19,110 nt of DNA from Nitrososphaerota archaeon (GTDB taxonomy: Archaea; Thermoproteota; Nitrososphaeria; Nitrososphaerales; UBA183): the NCBI GenBank assembly GCA_027886925.1, contig JAPCJN010000030.1, forward strand, positions 1-19,110, written 5' to 3'. The notes beneath the pieces were generated by a model that saw only the letters and a list, made by a program, of their open reading frames with translations, had not been told where the DNA came from and searched no databases. A program made the translations under genes and the position numbers. Shown piece by piece: positions 13,999-19,110 of this stretch; position 1 is the stretch's first letter; each line of letters begins with the position of its first letter.

Positions 13999-15698
13999 GC
14001 CATTGCGGGAGACGGAGGCTGCGGGTCGTCTTTAGGCCCCTTTTGCGCGTTCGCCATGGCGGTGCCGGCGGCGAGCTGCTGTTTCATCGAGCCCGTGATG
14101 AAGATGCTCGCGACGAGCGCCATTATTGAGACGGCCAGGCTGATCCAGAACAGCGGAGTCACGGAGTTTGCGAACGCGACTCTGAGCGCCTGGATGAAGG
14201 CGGGGGCTCCAAGGGCGGGGTTCGCGCTCGTCATCTGTGCGAGTGTCGCAGGCGTGGAGAGCACTTGGCCGACCAAGTTAGCGTTGCTGAGGAATGGCGC
14301 AGCTTGGGCCTGGGCCTGAGCCGGGAGCGATTGCAAGAGGCTTCGTAGTTGTGACCCGAAGGTATTCGCTTGCACGGCTCCGATGACGGCAAGACCTATC
14401 GAGCTTCCGAGGTTCCCCATGAACTGGGCAAGCGAGGACGCGACCCCTATCTTGTCCCTGGTCACGGAATACTGGACCGCGATTACGATGCTCGCGAAAG
14501 TAAAGCCGACGCCCAAACCCATAACTGCCGACCTCCAGACGATGTCCAGGATGGTCGAGGTCTGGCTGATGCCGGTCAGAAGGAAGATCCCGACGGTCAT
14601 CACCGCGACTCCTCCGAAGATTATCCCTCTGTAACCTACCCTCACCGCGAGCTGCCCGCCGAGTATCGCACTGACGATTAGCGGGAGGAGGAACCCGTAG
14701 AGCGCGTTTCTTCCGTCGCTCACCGAGCCCCCGAGCCCGGCTTGCACGAAGAGTGGGATGTAGCTTATGACCGCGAAGAAGGCGATTCCTCTGAGGAAAG
14801 CGACCGCCGAAGAGGACAGTATGGTCCTGTTCCGGAACAGGTCCAACGGAATCACTGGTTCGGGGGCCCTCCGCTCGACGACGATGAAGACCACAAACAG
14901 GACCGCCGCGCCAGCGAACGTGATGTACTCCTGCCAGGAATACCACGGATACGTCGTCCCTCCGTCTAGGAAACCGAGGATCAGTAACACGACCCACGCC
15001 GTGAGGGTCGAGACCCCAAGGATGTCGATCGAGGGCTTTGCGTTTGCGTTCCTGGACTCCTTGACTCCGAACCAGATTAGTATGAATGAGGCGATGCCGA
15101 GCGGGAGGTTGATGTAGAAGATCCATCTCCAGTTGATTGCCTCTACGATGTAGGAGCCGACCGAAGGTCCTACAACGGCGGCGATGCCGAAGACGCTCGC
15201 GAATATCCCTTGCGTCCTCCCCCTCATGCTGGGAGGGAAGGAGACTCCGACTATGGCGAGGGCGATGGGGAAGAACGCGCCGCTTCCGATTCCTTGTATG
15301 GCCCTGAAGATGATCAACTCGTCTATGTTTTGCGCAGCCCCCGAGAGTATTGAGCCGCCCATGAAGACGGCCAAGCCAAGCACGTAGAACTTCTTTCGAC
15401 CGTAGAGGTCTGAGAGCTTCCCGAAGATGGGGAGGGAGACGGTCTGCGTGAGTATGTAGGCGCTGAAGACCCAGGCGTAGAGGCTGAGCCCGCCCAGGTC
15501 GGAGATTATGGTAGGTCCTGCGGTCGCGACTATGGTCTGGTCCATTGCGGATAGAAGCAGTCCGGTGAGCAGGCCCCCCAAAATCAACAGTGTCGTGCGA
15601 CGTGGGGGTGCAACCATGGTCGGCACAAAAGTCCCGCCGGCCGTGGAAGGAGGCGCCATCGGTGCCTTCGCACCAGGGCCTTCGTCCTGCTTGGTCAA
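13995..15698 (-). CDS. MFS exporter, DHA2 (14-TM) drug:H+ antiporter type
   Basis: A 567-residue transporter, full length for the 14-helix EmrB/QacA-type DHA2 family, which exports drugs or other small molecules by proton exchange. Motifs: D1 MDQTIVATAGPTI (52-64) with Asp53, motif A GKLSDLYGRKK (93-103), motif B FRAIQGIGSGAFFP (131-144) with Arg132, and motif C GIAAVVGPSVGSY (171-183), which marks antiporters. A Pro/Ala-rich cytosolic N-tail (1-33) precedes helix 1. The TTG at 15698 fits a TATTAA box centred 27.5 nt upstream, and a perfect palindrome overlaps that box, so the gene is probably controlled by a repressor. The FAH gene is upstream on the same strand but separated by 158 nt. Confidence 0.95.
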   Translation of the reverse strand: MTKQDEGPGAKAPMAPPSTAGGTFVPTMVAPPRRTTLLILGGLLTGLLLSAMDQTIVATAGPTIISDLGGLSLYAWVFSAYILTQTVSLPIFGKLSDLYGRKKFYVLGLAVFMGGSILSGAAQNIDELIIFRAIQGIGSGAFFPIALAIVGVSFPPSMRGRTQGIFASVFGIAAVVGPSVGSYIVEAINWRWIFYINLPLGIASFILIWFGVKESRNANAKPSIDILGVSTLTAWVVLLILGFLDGGTTYPWYSWQEYITFAGAAVLFVVFIVVERRAPEPVIPLDLFRNRTILSSSAVAFLRGIAFFAVISYIPLFVQAGLGGSVSDGRNALYGFLLPLIVSAILGGQLAVRVGYRGIIFGGVAVMTVGIFLLTGISQTSTILDIVWRSAVMGLGVGFTFASIVIAVQYSVTRDKIGVASSLAQFMGNLGSSIGLAVIGAVQANTFGSQLRSLLQSLPAQAQAQAAPFLSNANLVGQVLSTPATLAQMTSANPALGAPAFIQALRVAFANSVTPLFWISLAVSIMALVASIFITGSMKQQLAAGTAMANAQKGPKDDPQPPSPAMA

Positions 15699-15720
15699 CT
15701 GGAACCCTGGCTCGAGGGTG

Positions 15721-15739
15721 GTTTAATAACCTAGGTTAT
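15721..15739 (-). promoter_or_regulatory. MFS promoter with a 14-bp palindromic operator
   Basis: The minus-strand TATA-like TTATTAAAC (15721-15729) is centred about 27.5 nt before the TTG at 15698. Overlapping its upstream edge, at 15726-15739, is the perfect palindrome ATAACCTAGGTTAT, covering where the BRE and the start of the TATA box would be. A dimeric repressor bound there would block TBP/TFB, a common archaeal control scheme for exporters. No regulator gene is adjacent. Confidence 0.6.
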
Positions 15740-15856
15740 GGTTTCGGCACCGAACGTATGATCATTGAAGGCCTCTTCACTCGATCGCGTGTTTCCTCTT
15801 GAGTGGCTTCCAAGACATGGCACGTTTGTGCACCCGGCCAGCCAGCCCGACTGAAA

Positions 15857-16921
15857 CTAACCGAGGTGGAGTGCAGTCTCTGGCTTCGCGACGATCTTGT
15901 TCCTTAGGATGCCCCCGATCTTCATGGAGGAGACTTCGACGACGTCTCCGACCTTGAGGAACCTGTCGCGCGGGAGGCTGCCGTCGCTGTTCCTCTTGCT
16001 CGAGTCGACGGCCGTCCCGGAGGGCGTTCCCGAGGCGATGATGTCCCCCGGATTAAGGTGAGCGTCCGACGAGAGAAACTCAACCCATTCGCCGAATCCC
16101 CGGATCATGTCCCTTGTGTTGCCCCTCTGCCTCACCTCGCCGTTGACAGAGGTCGAGAAATCAATGTCCTGCGGGTCGGGAGCCTCGTCCTTCAGGGTGA
16201 CCACGGGGCCTAGCGCGCCTGATCCTTGAAAGTTCTTGATCCTGGCGAAGTTCAGGGAGCCCTTGTCAAAATTGTCGCGCATGCTAAAATCGTTGAAGAG
16301 CGTGTAGCCGAAGACGTAGTCGAGCAAATCGGAGCGCTTGATGTCCTTCCCGCGCTTCCCGATGATCAAGGCTATCTCTCCCTCGTAGTCCAGGAGCTTC
16401 GTCCTGGAAGGGTACTGAATCTCCTCTCCTGGGTTGCTCACGTTCGAACCCAGCTTGTAGAACCCCCACTGCGGGGTGCTGAGGGCCTCGGCCTTCGCGC
16501 CTTCTAAGGTGTGCGCCTCCTTCTCCTCCCCCACTGCGGCTGGAAGGTTCGAATACAGGCCCAGGAGGTGGTCGGCAAAATTGGCGCCGATGCACATAAT
16601 CTTGAACTTCGAGCTTTCTGTGACTGGCGCCCTCAGCGGGACCTGACCCATCGGGAAGACTATCTGCTCGCCTTGAAGACCTTTCATGCCGTTTAGGTCA
16701 TCTTTCGCGAATTCGAACACATTGTGCGCTGTCTGCAACGCGGTTTCGCCGAGGCTAACGAACGCGCCGAACGTGTGCCCGACGAGCTCTTCGGCCTCTT
16801 CTGACGGGCGAGTTGAACCCTTGTCCGAGGAGAGATACACACCCGTGGCACGTTCCAGGTCGACGACCTTTTCGTCGATTACAAGGCCCAGCCTCTGGGG
16901 CCCATACACGGTCAGCTTCAA
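15857..16921 (-). CDS. Fumarylacetoacetate hydrolase (FAH) family enzyme
   Basis: A 354-residue enzyme of the FAH superfamily (hydrolases, decarboxylases and isomerases of 2-oxo/2-hydroxy acids, often in aromatic degradation). The core shows GANFADHLLG (112-121), the metal ligands DYEGEIALIIG with Glu180 and Glu182, GYTLFNDFSMRD with Asp211 (29 residues after Glu182, as in the family), FQGSGALGPVV (231-241) and IIASGTPSGTA (294-304). The N-terminal domain of about 100 residues fits the longer members. The exact substrate cannot be read. The TTG at 16921 is preceded by a CATAAAG box about 49 nt away; a 10-codon ATG frame ends as TGA overlapping this TTG. The PII-like gene lies upstream on the same strand, behind a terminator. 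Confidence 0.92.
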   Translation of the reverse strand: MKLTVYGPQRLGLVIDEKVVDLERATGVYLSSDKGSTRPSEEAEELVGHTFGAFVSLGETALQTAHNVFEFAKDDLNGMKGLQGEQIVFPMGQVPLRAPVTESSKFKIMCIGANFADHLLGLYSNLPAAVGEEKEAHTLEGAKAEALSTPQWGFYKLGSNVSNPGEEIQYPSRTKLLDYEGEIALIIGKRGKDIKRSDLLDYVFGYTLFNDFSMRDNFDKGSLNFARIKNFQGSGALGPVVTLKDEAPDPQDIDFSTSVNGEVRQRGNTRDMIRGFGEWVEFLSSDAHLNPGDIIASGTPSGTAVDSSKRNSDGSLPRDRFLKVGDVVEVSSMKIGGILRNKIVAKPETALHLG

Positions 16922-16974
16922 GGAATTGGATCGGAACCGCTGGCGGCCATCTTAGAGCTTTCGCTACTTTATGG

Positions 16975-17019
16975 AAAAAATGAGATTCACCCTGGTGGGC
17001 GGGTGCCCATCGGGGTGAA
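16975..17019 (-). terminator. Hairpin plus U6 tract after the PII-like gene
   Basis: Outer stem TTCACCC (16986-16992) with GGGTGAA (17013-17019), inner stem GGTGGGC (16994-17000) with GCCCATC (17005-17011, one G-U pair) around the loop GGGT, then TTTTTT on the minus strand (16975-16980). It starts 14 nt past the stop of the PII-like gene. The U tract fits archaeal termination, and the hairpin makes it unusually bacterial in looks. Confidence 0.7.
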
Positions 17020-17032
17020 CGAGCCGGGGAGC

Positions 17033-17401
17033 TTAATTCTGCCGGATGGTTGCGAAAGCGACCGCTTTCTCGTCGACGGCCTTTGATCCGATGTCCAGTA
17101 CTTCATCTACTGAAGACACGAAGACCTTTCCGTCTCCGACTGAGTCGGTCGATGCGTGGGCTATGATTGCGTCAACGACTGCCTTTGCGTCGCTGTCCTT
17201 GACAAGGATCTCGAGCTTGATACGCTTGATGTATTCCTCCTCATAGGTCCACTTCCCTTTGGCTAAGACTGTCATGGTGTCTTTCGAGCGCCCCCTGCCG
17301 GTGACTTCCTCTAGGGTGAGCCCGCTGACTCCCAACCGCTTTAGGGCCGCGTCCACGTCGGTGAATTTCTCCCTTCTGATTATTGCTTCAATCTTCTTCA
17401 T
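17033..17401 (-). CDS. Divergent PII-family (GlnB/GlnK-like) signalling protein
   Basis: A 122-residue PII fold: MKKIEAIIRREKFTDVDAAL at 1-20, the 'GVSGLTLEEVTGRGR' strand (24-38), the T-loop (about 39-57), IKLEILV (61-67) and the B-loop GDGKVFV (89-95). PII trimers bind ATP/ADP and 2-oxoglutarate to control nitrogen metabolism. Key residues differ from E. coli GlnB: Gln39 (2-oxoglutarate/Mg contact) is Ser39, Lys58 aligns with Arg60, and the C-loop arginines 101 and 103 align with Asp103 and Gly105. The T-loop is two residues longer; Tyr53 aligns with the modified Tyr51. No amtB or glnA is adjacent, so the ligand and target may be unusual. The ATG at 17401 has a CTTTAAG box about 41 nt upstream. 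Confidence 0.9.
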   Translation of the reverse strand: MKKIEAIIRREKFTDVDAALKRLGVSGLTLEEVTGRGRSKDTMTVLAKGKWTYEEEYIKRIKLEILVKDSDAKAVVDAIIAHASTDSVGDGKVFVSSVDEVLDIGSKAVDEKAVAFATIRQN

Positions 17402-17484
17402 GGTGACTTGCGCCTAGTAATACCGCAGGTCGGTTTTACTTAAAGGTTGTGCTGGAATCTTACAGTTGGATTTTTGCTTTATAT

Positions 17485-17504
17485 AGTATGCAAACGTTCA
17501 TACT
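17485..17504. promoter_or_regulatory. Inverted repeat, candidate operator
   Basis: AGTATG (17485-17490) and CATACT (17499-17504) are perfect inverted 6-mers with an 8-nt spacer that itself contains AACGTT. It abuts a TATA-like element and has the 20-bp size of a dimeric HTH operator. It could control the PII-like gene, the MFS gene or both. Confidence 0.4.
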
Positions 17505-17723
17505 CGAAGCTTAAGAAGCGCAAGTTCAGAAGCATCGACAATATATAAAGTGAACATCCATCCGTTCGGGCGCCAAACTTCTTTCAATCCTTGCGGCCAC
17601 GCGCGGGCGATCGTCTGCGAACCCAATGGCGCGGTTGTCGGCGTCGTGCTTTCGACGCACGTCTTCAAGCGGGGGCGCGCATTCTCACAGGCCACGGAGT
17701 TAGATGGAGGTGCAGACTGGATA

Positions 17724-17733
17724 TGGTTTATAG
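17724..17733 (+). promoter_or_regulatory. TATA-like box of the second MFS gene
   Basis: GGTTTATAGG with TTTATA centred about 25.5 nt before the GTG at 17755. It fits a leaderless GUG start and argues against the in-frame GTG at 17734, which would lie at the box itself. Confidence 0.5.
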
Positions 17734-17754
17734 GTGAACTTCAGGCGCGCGAAT

Positions 17755-19110
17755 GTGGCGGTTTTCATTCAATACAAATGGATCGCGCTAACCAACACCA
17801 CGCTCGGCGCGACCATGTCGGCCGTCGACGCGAGCATAGTGCTGATCGCGTTGCCAACGATCGGACGCGACCTTCCCAATACTTCGCCCTTTGACCTGAT
17901 TTGGGTGCTGGTCGGATATCAGCTGATGATTTCGGCGGTCTTGATCAACTTTGGGAGGCTGAGCGACATGTTCGGGAGAGTCAGGCTCTTCACGCTAGGT
18001 TTCGCGCTCTTCACCGTGAGCTCTGGGCTTTGCAGTCTGTCGCAGTCTGGCTTGGAGTTGGTCATCTTCAGAATGGTCCAGGGGCTCGGGGCGGCGCTTC
18101 TCTTCTCGAACAGTTCGGCGATACTCACCGACGCATTTCCTTTCGAGGAAAGGGGGAGGGCGCTCGGCACTAATGCGGTCGCCATTTCCGGAGGGTCGGT
18201 CTTGGGGTTGGTCTTGGGCGGGTTCCTGACGTCAGTGGCGGGATGGCGATCGATATTCTGGGTGAACGTGCCGATCGGAATCGCCGCCACACTTTGGTCG
18301 CACTATCGTCTAAGGGAGCAGTCGGTGAGAAGGAGTGGGCAGAAGCTGGACATCCCGGGCAACGTCGCCTTCGCCGTCGGGGTCTTCATGCTGCTTTCAG
18401 GAATCTCGCTCTATGCGGTATCAGGCTTGAGCAAATCTTTGACGTTAGGGTTGACGGCCGGTGGCCTTGCGACGCTGTGTGTGTTCATTCTCATAGAGAA
18501 CAAGGTGGAGGATCCGATGCTCAAACTCTCCCTGTTCCGGAATCGGCTCTTCTCGGGAGGGACCGTCGCGATTTTCCTCAACTCCCTCGCAAGAGGCTGC
18601 GTCCTGCTGGTCTTGGTCTTCTACCTTCAAGGGCCGAATATGAATCTCGATCCCTTTCAGGCTGGCTTGTTCTTGCTCCCGAACACGGCAATGTTCGCGA
18701 TTTTCGGGCCGCTCGCCGGGTATCTCTCGGACAGGAGAGGGCCGCGTTTGGTCGCCACAAGCGGGCTGGTATTGACCGCGATCGGCCTGATAATGCTCAC
18801 CCAGCTGCCTCCTTCGGTAACCTTCTGGCAGCTCGCTATCCCGCTCGTAATAGCGGGCGCTGGGATGGGGACCTTCGCGCCCCCCAACAGGGCTTCGGTG
18901 ATGAGCTCCGTTCCCCCTGAGGACAGGGGCATAGCGGCGGGAATCAGCACGACACTGATAAATCTGGGAAACAGCGTGAGCAGGAGCCTTGCGTTCGTCC
19001 TGATGGCCACCGTCGTCCCGGTTGCCACATTAGACAACATGTTTGCGGGGATATACGCCGGGGGCGCTGGTTCTTTCGCAGGAAACTTTGTAGATGGCAT
19101 CCACCTGGTC
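17755..19110 (+). CDS. Second MFS exporter, DHA2 type, C-terminus beyond the window
   Basis: The frame from the GTG at 17755 stays open for 452 codons to the window edge, so the last helices are missing. Motifs: D1 MSAVDASIVLIALPTI (21-36) with Asp25, motif A GRLSDMFGR (67-75), motif B FRMVQGLGAA (105-114) with Arg106, the motif C region GGSVLGLVLGG (146-156), then GWRSIFWVNVPIG (163-175). In motif C the usual Gly-Pro is Gly-Leu, which may affect helix 5 bending. It is closely related in type to the MFS at 13995-15698 but has no Pro-rich N-tail. It probably exports drugs or metabolites by proton exchange. It is divergent from the PII-like gene across a 353-nt regulatory region. Confidence 0.93.
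   Translation, partial: MAVFIQYKWIALTNTTLGATMSAVDASIVLIALPTIGRDLPNTSPFDLIWVLVGYQLMISAVLINFGRLSDMFGRVRLFTLGFALFTVSSGLCSLSQSGLELVIFRMVQGLGAALLFSNSSAILTDAFPFEERGRALGTNAVAISGGSVLGLVLGGFLTSVAGWRSIFWVNVPIGIAATLWSHYRLREQSVRRSGQKLDIPGNVAFAVGVFMLLSGISLYAVSGLSKSLTLGLTAGGLATLCVFILIENKVEDPMLKLSLFRNRLFSGGTVAIFLNSLARGCVLLVLVFYLQGPNMNLDPFQAGLFLLPNTAMFAIFGPLAGYLSDRRGPRLVATSGLVLTAIGLIMLTQLPPSVTFWQLAIPLVIAGAGMGTFAPPNRASVMSSVPPEDRGIAAGISTTLINLGNSVSRSLAFVLMATVVPVATLDNMFAGIYAGGAGSFAGNFVDGIHLV

Larger units (their letters stand above)
17402..17754. other. Divergent regulatory region between the PII-like and MFS genes
   Basis: A stretch of 353 nt without a gene I can support. It holds several TATA-like elements: CTTTAAG (minus, 17439-17446) for the PII-like gene; TTTATATAG (17479-17487) readable either way; a strong ATATATAAAG (plus, 17541-17550); and GGTTTATAGG (plus, 17724-17733) for the MFS gene. 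The inverted repeat AGTATG-N8-CATACT spans 17485-17504. Frames in 17550-17740 have some coding-like codon use but no recognisable product or start matching the promoter. Confidence 0.55.

Noticed and set aside
14278..15126. 282-aa minus-strand frame within the MFS gene
   Set aside because: Arg/His-rich out-of-frame reading; the MFS frame has all transporter motifs.
17498..17695. Possible 65-aa minus-strand gene in the PII-MFS gap
   Set aside because: It spans the strong TATA element, has no recognisable product and no promoter of its own.
17550..17894. Possible 114-aa plus-strand gene upstream of the second MFS
   Set aside because: Its start lies inside or before the expected transcript start and its second half is an out-of-frame reading of the MFS gene. 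The first part has some coding-like codons, so it is mentioned in the gap entry only.
1..19110. tRNA, rRNA, CRISPR or mobile element
   Set aside because: No T-loop-like GGTTCGAATCC, spaced direct repeats, transposase motif or terminal repeats were noticed on either strand by eye.

Overview
The window reads as archaeal chromosome, most likely from the Thaumarchaeota/Nitrososphaeria side of the Thermoproteota. Evidence: a HerA-type ATPase beside a NurA-type nuclease, an archaeal HTH_45-like winged helix, a short FKBP, a cupredoxin with a Thr-rich stalk and PEFP-type membrane tail, TATA-like boxes 25-31 nt upstream of many start codons (leaderless-style), and one textbook internal ribosome site (GAGGTGATC). 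The lineage is inferred from gene content only. GTG and TTG starts are frequent. I saw no rRNA, tRNA, CRISPR array, insertion sequence or integrase.

Layout. (1) 1-3812, minus strand: a possible operon of a small ORF, an ABC ATPase, an ABC-2 permease, a bactofilin-like beta-solenoid protein and a winged-helix regulator, then the first codons of a membrane protein cut by the window edge. (2) 4001-5271: a membrane-anchored HTH protein (plus) convergent with an FKBP isomerase, then methionine-R-sulfoxide reductase MsrB (minus). (3) 5323-9652, minus strand: a CBS-pair protein, then an unusually long NurA-like nuclease directly upstream of a HerA-like ATPase, with a large inverted repeat after herA. 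(4) 9769-13204: a 60-residue two-TM protein (plus), then on the minus strand a type-1 copper cupredoxin, a glycosylatable anchored secreted protein, and a NosF/NosY-like ABC ATPase/permease pair. (5) 13342-15739: an unrecognised 218-aa protein (plus), tail to tail with a DHA2-type MFS exporter whose promoter carries a perfect 14-bp palindrome. (6) 15857-19110: an FAH-family hydrolase/isomerase and a divergent PII-like protein (minus), then a second DHA2-type MFS exporter (plus) running off the right edge.

Themes. Two ABC-2 exporters and two MFS exporters suggest a region rich in efflux and envelope functions. The NurA-HerA pair is a predicted DNA end-processing machine (repair or defence). 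The cupredoxin, anchored protein and NosFY-like transporter look like an envelope copper or redox module. The PII-like protein has lost several residues that normally bind 2-oxoglutarate and ATP phosphates, so it may sense something else. Functions are assigned from motifs read by eye; no database search was possible.
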